The notes: generated from the letters alone by a model not told the origin. DNA of 64,000 bases from Bin87 sp965203985 (GCA_965203985.1 CBDBDS010000013.1:124001-188000), one strand, 5' to 3'. Positions 26,876-36,285 are shown, counted from the first letter of the stretch. Numbers and translations: made by a program.

Positions 26876-28138
26876 TTAGTCGGCGGTGGTTGTAGCCGTC
26901 GCGCCGGCGGTGGCGGAGTCGACGATGGGCTGGTTGGTGCGGGCGTCGACCTCGAAGGGGGAGTAGAGCTCCAGCTCCTTGCCCATCTCGCGGACGGCGG
27001 GGATGACCTCCTCGCCCATGAGGCGGAGGCTGCGCATCTGGTCCTCGTGGGTCATGGCGCCGTCGCCGTCCCAGAAGAAGACGCTGCCCGGGCGCAGGTA
27101 CTCCAGAACCTCGCGGATCTTGGGGATGACCGTCTTGGGCGTGCCGGTGATGATGGTGCTGTCAGCGACCTGGTCCTCGAAGGGCCGGCGGTTGGTGCCG
27201 AAGCGGCCGGCGGGCCCGAAGGCGGCGGCGGACAGGCGCCGCGACGTGCGCGACGTGTGGCCCGGCAGGTTCATGATGGCGGGGTTGATGCCGCCCTCGT
27301 TGCCGGCCAGGAAGGGGTTGCTCACGCCGGACAGGTACTTCCGCCCGACTTCCTCGGCTAGTTCCTCGGTCTCGTCGACGTGGACCTTCCACAGGTAGGC
27401 CACGTTCTGCGTGCCCGACTCGTAGCCGTTTTCGGCGGCGGTGTCGTGGTAGAGCTGGAAGGCCTCGCGGGTGGGCTCCAGGCGGGTGGCCAGGAGGACC
27501 AGCGGGTAGCGATGCTCGGCGCACCACTTTACCGTCTCGACGGACACGGTGGACGGGATCCAGATCTGCGGGTGCGGTTCCTGCAGGGGCTTGGCCCACG
27601 GGTTGACGTAGCGGTAGTGGAAGTGCTTGCCCTCCCAGCGCCAGGGGCCGGGCTCGGTCCACGCCTTGATGATCAGGTCGTGGGCCTCCTCGAACCGCTC
27701 GCGGTTGAAGTTGGGCGGCGAGTTGTGGGACCAGCTCTCGCGGCCACCGCCGCGGACGAAGCCGGACACCAGGCGGCCGTGGGAGATCATGTCGATCATG
27801 GACAACTGCTCGGCCAGCCACAGGGGGTCGTCCCAGATGGGCAGCACGTTGCCCAGGATGATGATCTTCACCTTCTCGGTGATGCGGGCCAGGATGGACG
27901 CGCCGACGTTGGTGACGCCCTGCATGCAGAAGGGCGTGGAGTGGTGCTCGTTGAGCATCACGGCGTCGAAGCCCATCTGCTCGGCGTAGACCTTCTCGTC
28001 GAGGTAGCGGTTGTAGAGCTGGGCGCCGATGTCGGGTCGGTAGTGGCTGTTGGAGATACCCAGGTCGGTGCTCTGGGTGCCCATGAGGCCGGAGTTCTCA
28101 TCCTGCCAGGGCTGCTCGGTAAAATGGCCAATCAGCAT
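26876..28138 (-). CDS. LLM-class flavin-dependent oxidoreductase
   Basis: A 420-residue protein. 'EQMGFDAVMLNEHHSTPFCM', 'EKVKIIILGNVLPIWDDPLWLAEQ', 'GRLVSGFVRGGGRE' and 'FHYRYVNPWAKPLQEPHPQIW' are the TIM-barrel landmarks of bacterial luciferase-like monooxygenases of the limonene/alkanesulfonate type. Ends with an Ala/Thr-rich tail. ATG with GGAGAGG upstream. Substrate unknown. The same family is truncated at the right edge of the window. Confidence 0.9.
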   Translation of the reverse strand: MLIGHFTEQPWQDENSGLMGTQSTDLGISNSHYRPDIGAQLYNRYLDEKVYAEQMGFDAVMLNEHHSTPFCMQGVTNVGASILARITEKVKIIILGNVLPIWDDPLWLAEQLSMIDMISHGRLVSGFVRGGGRESWSHNSPPNFNRERFEEAHDLIIKAWTEPGPWRWEGKHFHYRYVNPWAKPLQEPHPQIWIPSTVSVETVKWCAEHRYPLVLLATRLEPTREAFQLYHDTAAENGYESGTQNVAYLWKVHVDETEELAEEVGRKYLSGVSNPFLAGNEGGINPAIMNLPGHTSRTSRRLSAAAFGPAGRFGTNRRPFEDQVADSTIITGTPKTVIPKIREVLEYLRPGSVFFWDGDGAMTHEDQMRSLRLMGEEVIPAVREMGKELELYSPFEVDARTNQPIVDSATAGATATTTAD

Positions 28139-28340
28139 AGCGGCCTCTCCTTAGTTGGGAGTGCGGTACGGGTGGTTCAATGATGGCCGCAGTTTAGCAG
28201 GGGGCGGGTGCGGGGGCAAGGTTGGGAGAGGGTCGCTAACCTTCCGGGAATGAGCAGCCCCTACCTTCGGCAACGATTGACAATAGGTCGGTGGGCAAAT
28301 GGACTCCAAATAGGCCTGGATTTTTGTGACAATTCCGGTC

Positions 28341-28368
28341 GGGACAATGGCGGCCGCCTTGATAGAAT
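28341..28368 (+). promoter_or_regulatory. Predicted promoter of the interrupted R-M locus
   Basis: GGGACA (28341-28346), a 16-bp spacer and an extended -10 TGATAGAAT (28360-28368), about 60 bp before ATG 28427. The rest of the 288-bp gap between 28139 and 28426 shows no gene. Confidence 0.4.
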
Positions 28369-28426
28369 GGTGGATGACCGGAATGCGGACAGGTCGCCAT
28401 TACCCTAAAATCCTTGGATCACTATT

Positions 28427-29194
28427 ATGAGCGTCGAATTTGAAAACTGTGCGGAAACGCTAATGCAAGGGGTCGCCAATAGTGCTCACGCTGCACAGAG
28501 TGAGTTTGCACTGCAACACCTTATCGAGGGGTGTCTAGGGTCCGCGTGCGGTGTACTTGGCGTACCTTGGATCGGTTACAGCGTGAACGTGGCCATAGCA
28601 TCAGGGAGCAACAGGCAGCCCAAGTTTGCCGATTCCGTACACGGCGGTGTTGTGATCGAATACAAGGCACCCGGAGCTTTCGGTGGGCGAGATAACCGGG
28701 TTTTGAAAGGCGCAAGAGAACAATTGCAGGGGTACGCCGAGCTCCTAGCCGTCCAAGAAGGCAGGCCGATCGAGGAATTCGAGCTGATAGCATGGGACGG
28801 CAATCACATTTCTTTTGGCAGGTTTGTTGGTGACCAACCCGCTTGGGACAATTTGGTTGCCTTCGACTCGGAGCAAGCGGGACGGCTACTGCTACTTTTG
28901 CAAAACCAAGGCAGACCTCTGGTGCATCCAATCCTGCTTTCCCAATTGGTCGGTCCCGAATCAGAGTGCGGGGCACGCCTAATCCCGCACCTATACAGTT
29001 TCTTGGTGACGGCGACAGGTGCACAGTCGGCCACGACAAAAACGAAACTACTTTTCACTGAGTGGAATCGGCTGTTCGGACAGGTCGTCGGATTTCAATC
29101 GGACCGTCTCCGTTCATTAGTGTCCAATCAGATGCGGGCCCACCAGACCCGTTACCCCCAATCCACCGAAATGATGAGTTTGGCGGCGTGCTGA
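28427..29194 (+). CDS. PD-(D/E)xK restriction-like subunit, C-terminus altered by IS insertion
   Basis: A 255-residue product as it now reads. A nuclease core: D69 and E78-Y-K80 in 'FADSVHGGVVIEYKAPG', then 'GAREQLQGYAELLA'. The pattern belongs to the nuclease arm of type IIG-like systems. The last 15 residues are encoded by the IS1380 element. Removing the element and one copy of the 4-bp AGAC gives a 249-residue protein whose TGA overlaps the downstream methylase ATG. Loss of the last nine native residues and of the coupling probably weakens the system. Confidence 0.7.
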   Translation: MSVEFENCAETLMQGVANSAHAAQSEFALQHLIEGCLGSACGVLGVPWIGYSVNVAIASGSNRQPKFADSVHGGVVIEYKAPGAFGGRDNRVLKGAREQLQGYAELLAVQEGRPIEEFELIAWDGNHISFGRFVGDQPAWDNLVAFDSEQAGRLLLLLQNQGRPLVHPILLSQLVGPESECGARLIPHLYSFLVTATGAQSATTKTKLLFTEWNRLFGQVVGFQSDRLRSLVSNQMRAHQTRYPQSTEMMSLAAC

Positions 29195-30873
29195 TGGGAT
29201 GAGAAAGTGCTCCCGGCTTCGGGGATAATGGTTTTTGTCACAGAAAACCAACCCCTCACAAGGAGCACCCATCGGATGCTACCACCTGAGCGCCCCGACC
29301 GCATCCAAATCGCGTTTGATGATGCCCGCCTGGTGGCCAATGCTGGGCTGATTCTGCCCGTCACCCTGGCCCATCATCTGGGACTGGGAGAGCTGGTGGA
29401 CCGCCATGTTGATCTGGGGGATGCGCCGGGTCGAGCCAACGCGGGAGACAAACTGCTGACGCTGGTGGCGTCGGCGCTGGCCGGTGGGGACTGCATTGAC
29501 GACGCCGACGCGCTGCGCGCTGGCGGGACCGCACAGGTGCTGGGCTGCGCGGTGAAGGCGCCGTCCACGCTGGGCACCTTTCTGCGGAGTTTCCAGTGGG
29601 GCCATGCGCGCCAGTTGGATCGAGTGAGCCGTGAGGCGCTGGCCCGAGCCTGGGTCGCCGGCGCCGGTCCGGGCGACGAGCCGTTGACCATCGACCTGGA
29701 CTCCACCGTCTGCGAGACCTACGGCCTGTGCAAGGAGGGCGCGCAGCGCCACAACTACGCCGGTCAGCGTGGCTATCACCCGCTCTTCGCCGTCGCTGCT
29801 GGGACGGGCGACGTGCTGATGGCCCGCCTGCGCAAGGGCCGAGCCAACACCGCTCGGGGCGCCGCCCACTTCCTGCGTGAGACCATCAGCCGAGTGCGCT
29901 ACGCCGGGGCCACCGGACCATTGACCATGCGTGCCGACAGCGGCTTCTATAACCGCGACATCGTCGCCGCCTGTCGCAAGATGAAGGTCCGCTACTCCAT
30001 CACCGTCCGCCAGCAACCAATCGTGCGCAATCTCATCGAGGCCATACCCGAAGAGGATTGGACGCCCATACCCTATTGGATGGAGGGCGGCGCCGACGTG
30101 GCCGAAACTGAATATACTCCCTTCCAGCATGAGCCCTATGCCGTGCCGGTGCGGCTCATCGTCCGCCGGGTGACGCCCACCCCCGGCTCCCAGTTGGCCC
30201 TGCTTACCGAATACAGCTATCACGCCTTCATCACCGACCGTGAGGGCGACACCCTGGATCTCGAAGCCGACCATCGCCGCCACGCCGAGATCGAAAACGC
30301 CATCCGCGACCTCAAGTACGGCGTGGGCCTCAACCATCTGCCATCGGGTCGCTTTCCCGCCAACGCCGCCTGGCTGGCGGTGCAAGTCATCGCCCATAAC
30401 CTCGCCCGCTGGACGACACGTCTCGGGTTGTGCGAGCCGGTGGCCACCACCAAGACCCTCCGGCGACGCTTCTTCTCCCTGGCCGGACGCATCACCCGCA
30501 AGGCACGTCGCCTCACCTTGCATCTGCCCCAGGGCTGGCCCTGGCAAAACCAGTTCAGCTCTGCCCTGGCCCGATTGCGCGCCCTGCCGCTCCCTTCTTG
30601 ATCACGCCCTCGGCGTTTGACCTGTCCAACAGATTACCCAACTGCCTGGCCCATCAGCGCTCAGGCTGGGCCCCTGGCGGTCTCCGCCTGTGATCTGGTG
30701 TCGAAAATCGCGCCCAGACTTCTACCACAGGCCGTCAAAATCCCTCCGGCGTGGCTGCTACACTCCACATCGTCCATCTCTCCGACATCAGGCTACCGCC
30801 GGCCCGTTCCCTGACCCCTAATCCCTCGTCTGACCACTGCTGCAGTATCCCTTCGGTGGATTCGGGGTTACGA
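29149..30873 (+). mobile_element. IS1380-family insertion sequence, about 1.73 kb
   Basis: Terminal inverted repeats: left TTACCCCCAATCCACCGAA (29152-29170) and right (30852-30870), the complement of TAACCCCGAATCCACCGAA, 17 of 19 matching. The repeats may extend two bases outwards. AGAC at 29145-29148 and 30874-30877 is the probable target-site duplication. The right 250 bp downstream of the transposase are non-coding. It separates a nuclease gene from its methylase partner. Confidence 0.9.
29276..30601 (+). CDS. IS1380-family DDE transposase
   Basis: A 441-residue protein. The DDE residues are visible in 'LTIDLDSTVCETYG', 'LTMRADSGFYNRDIV' and 'HAEIENAIRDLKYGVGLN', and the 'YSYHAFITDREG' block is typical of the family. 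ATG 29276 has AGGAG upstream; the longer in-frame reading to 29207 lacks one. Intact, so possibly active. Confidence 0.92.
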   Translation: MLPPERPDRIQIAFDDARLVANAGLILPVTLAHHLGLGELVDRHVDLGDAPGRANAGDKLLTLVASALAGGDCIDDADALRAGGTAQVLGCAVKAPSTLGTFLRSFQWGHARQLDRVSREALARAWVAGAGPGDEPLTIDLDSTVCETYGLCKEGAQRHNYAGQRGYHPLFAVAAGTGDVLMARLRKGRANTARGAAHFLRETISRVRYAGATGPLTMRADSGFYNRDIVAACRKMKVRYSITVRQQPIVRNLIEAIPEEDWTPIPYWMEGGADVAETEYTPFQHEPYAVPVRLIVRRVTPTPGSQLALLTEYSYHAFITDREGDTLDLEADHRRHAEIENAIRDLKYGVGLNHLPSGRFPANAAWLAVQVIAHNLARWTTRLGLCEPVATTKTLRRRFFSLAGRITRKARRLTLHLPQGWPWQNQFSSALARLRALPLPS

Positions 30874-30901
30874 AGACAACATCGCTCAGTATATATTCGC
30901 C

Positions 30902-33289
30902 ATGAGTACTCATATGGCTTTGGTCGCAAAGTTAGTTGCGGCTTTTTCGTTGCCTAATGCCACGGTGGACGTCGGCGACTCTTCCGTGGATTTAAAAGAA
31001 CGGTTGCAATTTTTGGAAGATGGCAGCTTGTTCAGGGACGCCGGCGTATTGAACATGCTGTCAGGCGACTTTTTCGGTTGGTATTTGGAAGACGAAGCCT
31101 GGGACGAAACTGAGCCGGGTCTGCGGCAGTTGATGACTGCTTTGTCTCAGGTTGATTTCAACATTGGGATGAAATCAAACGATTCAGTGCGTGATCTATT
31201 CAAGGGAATGTATGAACGCTTCATGCCGCCAGCCATGCGCCACGCACTAGGGGAATATTACACTCCTGATTGGTTGGCTGCTCATACTTTGGATAAACTG
31301 GGGTGGGAACCGGATATGGACTTGCTGGATCCCACGTGCGGCACTGGAACATTTCTCCTGGAAGCGATGAAACGACGACTACAGAAGATTCATTCAAACA
31401 ACTCGGATAAAGCTGACCCTAATGAATTAGTTCAAGGCATTTACGGCATGGACCTCAACCCACTTGCCGTTTTGGCAGCCCGATCATCATTGGTGGTGTT
31501 CCTTTCGCCACATTTGTCTTCGTCAAGCCCGCTGACCGTCCCCGTTTGGCTGGCGGATGCGGTGAACTCCGCTCAGCCTGTTGGCTCCTGTTTTGAGCAC
31601 GAGCTACTGACTGAACAGGGAACCGTCCGCTTCCGGGTCCCTGTTTCGGTAGTGTTACGTTCTGATTTCGGGGAGATTTTGGACAATGTGCGAAGGGGCA
31701 TAGAATCAGGAACAGACGCATCGACAATCTGTGCTCATCTAAAATCAACATTCGGGCTGTCCGATTTGGCTGAAGATGACAGTGAGTACTTAGATGATAC
31801 GGTTCGCTCCCTAGTTTCTCTGCACGAACAAGACTGGGACGGCATATGGTGCGCTATTTTGACCGAACGGTTCAAAGCTGGTGCTATACCGAGAGTCAGT
31901 GCAATCGCTGGAAATCCTCCTTGGGTGAAGTGGAGTAATCTGCCTCCGGAGTACGCGGCGTTGATACGCGACCGTTGTCGCGCTAATGGAGTCTTCAGCG
32001 ATGCTGTGTGGACCGGCGGAATCGAGTCTGATATTTCTACTGTGATCACGTTCGAGGCTTTAGCTAAATGGTTGCTGCCCGATGGCAAATTGGCTTTCTT
32101 GATGACAGGAACTGTTTTTGCCAACGAATCCAGTTCGGGCTTCAGAAAGCTCAGGTACCGCGACGGTAATTCCGCCGCGTTCGTCGTGGTCGAAGACTTC
32201 GACAAGATCAAACCATTCGAGGGTGTGTCTAACCATCCAGTCTTGATGATTTTGCAAAACAGTGCGGCCACGGTCTATCCGATACCTTACCGAATGTGGG
32301 GATTCCGCCATGGAGAACAGCGGCGTAGGCGTACGTTCGATACTCCTGCTGAATTTATGGCTGCAGCAGAAACCTCAGATTTGATGGCGGTGCCCGTTTA
32401 TGGAACTGCAGATGGTCCTTGGCTGAAGGGCACCCGAGAGCAGCATGGGTTGTGGCGGCGTATTTTCGGCCGACGCGAAAGTTCATCGTATGCTGCACGC
32501 AAGGGTGTTTGCACGGACCGGAACGGCGTTTTCTTTTTGGAAGTCAAGGCAGATTTAGGTGGTGGCATCTGTCGCGTACAAAACAATCCCGAGGTGGGTC
32601 GGTATCAGGGTCTCACCAGAGTGCGCTACGCCGACGTGGAATCCCAGCATGTTTTCCCCCTCCTCCGTGGCAGAGGAGTAAGCGCGTTCCAAGCGGTACC
32701 GGACCCCGAGTATCGCCTATTAGTGCCCCAGAGGGGGATGCATGGCGACAGTGATCTGATTCAAACTGCTCCCAAAGTAGTGGCTTATCTGAGCCGTTTT
32801 AGAAAGCACTTGGTGAACCGCGGTAGTTACAAACGATACCAGAAAGGTCGACCATTTTGGTCCTTGTGGAACGTGGGTGAATACACGTTCTCACCCTATA
32901 AGGTGGTCTGGCGGGAGATGGCAGGACAGAATTTTTGCGCAGCTTACGTAAGCGAATCGACGGACCCGGTTTTGGGTACGAAGTTAGTGGTCCCGGACCA
33001 CAAGTTGTACTTCGTGCCGGTCGACAACGAAATGGAAGCCGCATATCTGACCGGTCTTCTGAATGCACCCTCGGTAACGCAGGCGATTACGTCATATAGC
33101 CCGAGCCTAAGTTTGGGCACTAACGTGGTCGAACACCTCGATATTCCGAAATATGATCCATACGATCTCGATCACTTTATGCTGGCGGTCCGTTCACGGA
33201 ACATAACCCGTCGTGGCGGCGGGATCGCTGAATGCGAGATTGATCCTTTGGACAACTTAGCGCGGCGCGTATTGATGCGAAACCGGTGA
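30902..33289 (+). CDS. N6-adenine DNA methyltransferase, type IIG-like (Eco57I-type)
   Basis: A 795-residue protein. 'LGEYYTPDWLAAHTLDKLG' precedes motif I 'LLDPTCGTGTFLLEAM' (143-150 core) and motif IV 'AIAGNPPWVKWSNL' (338-341). The second half ('NEMEAAYLTGLLNAPSV', 'LDIPKYDP') resembles target-recognition and helical-spacer regions. It is gamma-class with large TRDs. Lower GC than neighbours. No clear ribosome site: in the uninterrupted state its ATG overlapped the upstream stop (ATGA), so translation was probably coupled. The IS now breaks that coupling. Confidence 0.88.
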   Translation: MSTHMALVAKLVAAFSLPNATVDVGDSSVDLKERLQFLEDGSLFRDAGVLNMLSGDFFGWYLEDEAWDETEPGLRQLMTALSQVDFNIGMKSNDSVRDLFKGMYERFMPPAMRHALGEYYTPDWLAAHTLDKLGWEPDMDLLDPTCGTGTFLLEAMKRRLQKIHSNNSDKADPNELVQGIYGMDLNPLAVLAARSSLVVFLSPHLSSSSPLTVPVWLADAVNSAQPVGSCFEHELLTEQGTVRFRVPVSVVLRSDFGEILDNVRRGIESGTDASTICAHLKSTFGLSDLAEDDSEYLDDTVRSLVSLHEQDWDGIWCAILTERFKAGAIPRVSAIAGNPPWVKWSNLPPEYAALIRDRCRANGVFSDAVWTGGIESDISTVITFEALAKWLLPDGKLAFLMTGTVFANESSSGFRKLRYRDGNSAAFVVVEDFDKIKPFEGVSNHPVLMILQNSAATVYPIPYRMWGFRHGEQRRRRTFDTPAEFMAAAETSDLMAVPVYGTADGPWLKGTREQHGLWRRIFGRRESSSYAARKGVCTDRNGVFFLEVKADLGGGICRVQNNPEVGRYQGLTRVRYADVESQHVFPLLRGRGVSAFQAVPDPEYRLLVPQRGMHGDSDLIQTAPKVVAYLSRFRKHLVNRGSYKRYQKGRPFWSLWNVGEYTFSPYKVVWREMAGQNFCAAYVSESTDPVLGTKLVVPDHKLYFVPVDNEMEAAYLTGLLNAPSVTQAITSYSPSLSLGTNVVEHLDIPKYDPYDLDHFMLAVRSRNITRRGGGIAECEIDPLDNLARRVLMRNR

Positions 33290-33453
33290 GCGCGGATTTT
33301 GTCAATTGTGCGATGGCTGGCAGCTATCGGTAAGGGCGAAAAGGCTACGAACCCGTCGCCATCATTAATCAATGATGTAGTCGTAACCGAGCCGCGTCCA
33401 GTTGACAGACGGCAACTAGCGAGGGCGTTGATCCGGCGTACTTCGCCTTCAGG

Positions 33454-33462
33454 TGATAGAAT
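33454..33462 (+). promoter_or_regulatory. Extended -10 box ahead of the TPP enzyme gene
   Basis: TGATAGAAT 39 bp before ATG 33502, matching the TGnTAnAAT pattern seen at 4474, 24221 and 28360. No good -35. The 212-bp gap after 33289 holds nothing else. Confidence 0.35.
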
Positions 33463-33501
33463 CCTCCAAAATCAACACGCGGATCATTCACGAGGTAACA
33501 A

Positions 33502-35169
33502 ATGAGCATCGACGTTGCAACTTCCATCGCCCGCATCCTCAAGCAGGAGGGTGTGGAGTGGGTTTCCACCTTCCCCGTTTGCCGGGTAAACAACGCCCTG
33601 GGGCGCGAGGGCGTGCCCATGATCATGATGCGGGACGACCGCTACGCCGTGGCGCTGGCCGACGCCTACTCGCGGGTCACCGCCGGCGACCGCATCGGCG
33701 TCTGCACCGTGCAGGGCGGCGTCAACGGCGCGGGCCTGCAGTACTCCTTCCCCGGGCTGGCCCAGGCCTTCGAGGACAACTCGCCGATGCTGTGCATCAC
33801 CGACGGCATTCCCGCCGGCAGCACCGAGAACACCATGTTCGACGTGACCACCGCCCTGAAGACCATCACCAAGTGGTTCGGCTACGTCGACCGACCGGAG
33901 CGGACGCCGGAGTTCCTGCGGCGGGCCTTCTCCATGCTGCGCAGCGGCCGCCCGGGTCCGGTGGTGCTGGCCATTCCCAACGCCGCCGGCGTCTACGACG
34001 AGACCGCCGACCCCTACTTCCCGGTGCGCGGGTACAAGTCGGCGCCGGACCCGTCGGACGTGGCCCGGGCCATCGACCTGATGATGGACGCCGCCAACCC
34101 GCTGATCTACGCCGGCGAGGGCGTGATCTATGCCGGGGCGTCGGAGGAACTGGTGGGTCTGGCCGAGTTGCTGAACGCGCCGGTGATCACCACGCTGAAG
34201 GCCAAGGGCGCGTTCCCCGAGAACCACCCGCTTTTCGTGGGCGTGCGCGGCGAGCACCCCATCGCCTACCTGAACAAGAGCGACGTGATCCTCACGGTGG
34301 GCAGCAGCCTGTCGCCGGGGCGCTTCACCCACGGCATCCCCAACGCGGCCGGCAAGACCATCATCCAGTGCAACCTGGACGACCTGCACCTGAACCGCAT
34401 CTTCCCCACGCACCACGCGGTGCTGGGCGACGCCAAATTCACCCTGCAGGCGCTGGCCGACGAGGTGTCCCGGCGCACCGACGGCGCGGGGCGGGCCGCC
34501 GGCAACGTGGTGGCCGAGGTCCGCGAGACCCGCGACGCCGGCCTGGCCGAGTACCGGGAGGCCATGGCGTCCAGCGACACCCCCATCAACCCGTACCGCG
34601 TGTTCGGCGACATGATGAAGGTGCTGGACCCGTACAACTCCTTCGTGACCCACGACTCCGGCAACACCCGTGACCAGTTGAGCACGGTGTACGACACGCT
34701 GATCCCGCGCGGGTTCCTGGGCTGGGGCAACATCTCCACCCTGGGCTTCGGCCTGGCCGGGGCCATGGCGGCCAAGCTGGCCTATCCGGAGCGGCAGGCG
34801 GTCGCGGTCACCGGCGACGCCGGCATGGGCTACATGCTGGGCAACCTGGAGGTTCCGGTTCGCCAGCAACTGGGCATCACCGTCGCCCACGTGGCCAACG
34901 GCGGGTTCGCCGGCTACGGCCCCGGCTTCTGGGGCGACGGCCACGACCCCTACACCCACCGGGTGATGGGTCCCGAGGACGTGAACATGTCGCGGGCGGT
35001 TGCTGAGCTGGGCCTGTACACCGAGCGGGTCACCGAGCCGTCGGACGTGGTGCCGGCGCTGGAGCGGGCCATGGCGGCCAACGGCGCCGGCCAGCCGGCG
35101 TACCTGGAGTTCATCTGCTCGCAGTACCCGCGCTACGGCGGCTTCGCGCCGAGCAGCATCGCCCACTGA
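33502..35169 (+). CDS. Thiamine-pyrophosphate-dependent enzyme, acetolactate synthase-like
   Basis: A 555-residue protein with the three POX/ALS domains. 'GVCTVQGGVNGAGLQYSF' and 'DNSPMLCITDGIP' lie in the N-terminal part, and 'GDAGMGYMLGNLEVPVRQQ...VANGGFAGYG' is the TPP site (GDAG... instead of GDG...NN, with N-G-G). The usual catalytic Glu block (H-E-x-x-A) reads 'RDDRYAVALADAYSRV', so the Glu is replaced by Asp or shifted. That means it is not a standard acetolactate synthase; a decarboxylase or ligase of unknown substrate fits better. ATG with GAGGTAAC upstream. Confidence 0.82.
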   Translation: MSIDVATSIARILKQEGVEWVSTFPVCRVNNALGREGVPMIMMRDDRYAVALADAYSRVTAGDRIGVCTVQGGVNGAGLQYSFPGLAQAFEDNSPMLCITDGIPAGSTENTMFDVTTALKTITKWFGYVDRPERTPEFLRRAFSMLRSGRPGPVVLAIPNAAGVYDETADPYFPVRGYKSAPDPSDVARAIDLMMDAANPLIYAGEGVIYAGASEELVGLAELLNAPVITTLKAKGAFPENHPLFVGVRGEHPIAYLNKSDVILTVGSSLSPGRFTHGIPNAAGKTIIQCNLDDLHLNRIFPTHHAVLGDAKFTLQALADEVSRRTDGAGRAAGNVVAEVRETRDAGLAEYREAMASSDTPINPYRVFGDMMKVLDPYNSFVTHDSGNTRDQLSTVYDTLIPRGFLGWGNISTLGFGLAGAMAAKLAYPERQAVAVTGDAGMGYMLGNLEVPVRQQLGITVAHVANGGFAGYGPGFWGDGHDPYTHRVMGPEDVNMSRAVAELGLYTERVTEPSDVVPALERAMAANGAGQPAYLEFICSQYPRYGGFAPSSIAH

Positions 35170-35256
35170 TCAGCGTTACACTGGAAGGCAGGCGGGCGAT
35201 GGCTGGCTACCCAGTCGCATCATGCAACCCCGCCTGCCGTCCACGGAGTATTGACC

Positions 35257-35508
35257 ATGCAACTCACCCTTGAGATCGACGAGCAAGTCCTGGCCCGCGT
35301 CAGCAAGATCGCCCAAGCACAGGATACAACCGTAGCGGCGATGGTGAACGAGTACCTTGCGTCGTTGGCAGAGGACGAAACAGCCGACCGCAAAGCGCAA
35401 GCGGCCAGCTTGATGTCCACTTTCGAGCGCTTGAGCCGAGACATGGGTCCTCGCAGCTGGACCAGGGACGACCTGTACGAGGAGCGGCTCGGCAGATATG
35501 GCGGATAG
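35257..35508 (+). CDS. Antitoxin of a VapBC-like pair (ribbon-helix-helix type)
   Basis: An 83-residue protein starting 'MQLTLEIDEQVLARVSKIAQAQDTTVAAMVNEYLASLAE', a strand then two helices as in ribbon-helix-helix DNA-binding proteins, with an acidic, arginine-containing tail. GGAG upstream of ATG. Overlaps the PIN toxin by 11 bp. Confidence 0.8.
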   Translation: MQLTLEIDEQVLARVSKIAQAQDTTVAAMVNEYLASLAEDETADRKAQAASLMSTFERLSRDMGPRSWTRDDLYEERLGRYGG

Positions 35509-35920
35509 GGATTTCTTCGATACCAATGTGCTGGTTTGCGCTGTTGACCGCCGCGACCTGGAGAAGCAGACGCGAGCCAGAGCTTTGCTAACCGAGGCTA
35601 TCGAGAACGGTTCCGGGGTTGTTTCGGCGCAAGTGCTCGGTGAATTTTTCACGATTTCGACTTCAGCACGCCGTGTCCCGCAACCACTGTCCCACTCGGA
35701 TGCGCGGCTTATCATAGAACAAGTGAGTGTCCTCCCGGTGGTTGCGCTTGACCTGTCATTGGTGAGACGCGCGCTGGACACGCGTACGAGGTACCAAATC
35801 GCCTACTGGGACGCCCTTATCATCGCTGCCGCCGAAAGAGCAGGTTGCACTCGGCTGATCTCGGAAGACCTGAACGCCGGGCAGACATACAACGGGGTTG
35901 TGGTGGTCAACCCGTTTTGA
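35498..35920 (+). CDS. PIN-domain ribonuclease toxin (VapC-like)
   Basis: A 140-residue protein with all four acidic residues: D8 (FFDTNVLV), E (LGEFFTI), D (IAYWDALIIA) and D (LISEDLN). 'GQTYNGVVVVNPF' is the family C-terminus. Cleaves tRNA or rRNA in known relatives. Antitoxin gene is upstream and overlapping. Confidence 0.88.
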   Translation: MADRDFFDTNVLVCAVDRRDLEKQTRARALLTEAIENGSGVVSAQVLGEFFTISTSARRVPQPLSHSDARLIIEQVSVLPVVALDLSLVRRALDTRTRYQIAYWDALIIAAAERAGCTRLISEDLNAGQTYNGVVVVNPF

Positions 35921-35928
35921 GGAGAAGC

Positions 35929-36285
35929 ATGGGCATTTTCAACATAACCATCCAGATCGGCAACCTCAACGGTGAGCATTTCGAGGATGTCGAGGTGATG
36001 GTGGATACCGGCGCGACAACAACAGTGATCCCCCGCTCCACCCTGGAGGGGTTGGGTATCCAACCTGACATCCGCAGGACGTTTGAATACGCCGGGGGCG
36101 AGCGCGTACAGTTAGACATGGCTGAAGCGCGGGCGAGGGTGGATGGAATCGAAACCAACACTTGGGTGATTTTTGGCGAGGAGGGAATGTCGCCGCTGCT
36201 GGGCGCTTACACTCTGGAGGGCGTGTTCCTCGCCGTAGACCCCTACAACGAGCGGCTGATTCCGGTGGTGGGCTCGCTGAAGTAA
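35929..36285 (+). CDS. Retropepsin-like aspartic protease (clan AA)
   Basis: A 118-residue single-domain protein with the active-site triad 'VMVDTGATTTVIP' (D-T-G-A) near residue 25, followed by a hydrophobic 'LEGLGI' and a flap region. One active site per chain implies homodimers, as in retroviral proteases. Nine bp after the VapC-like toxin and with GGAG upstream, so it is probably in the same operon; function there unknown. Confidence 0.8.
   Translation: MGIFNITIQIGNLNGEHFEDVEVMVDTGATTTVIPRSTLEGLGIQPDIRRTFEYAGGERVQLDMAEARARVDGIETNTWVIFGEEGMSPLLGAYTLEGVFLAVDPYNERLIPVVGSLK

Noticed and set aside
33484..35166. 560-residue reverse frame opposite the TPP enzyme
   Set aside because: Composition is Val/Gly/His-rich without a domain, and the forward protein matches a known family throughout.
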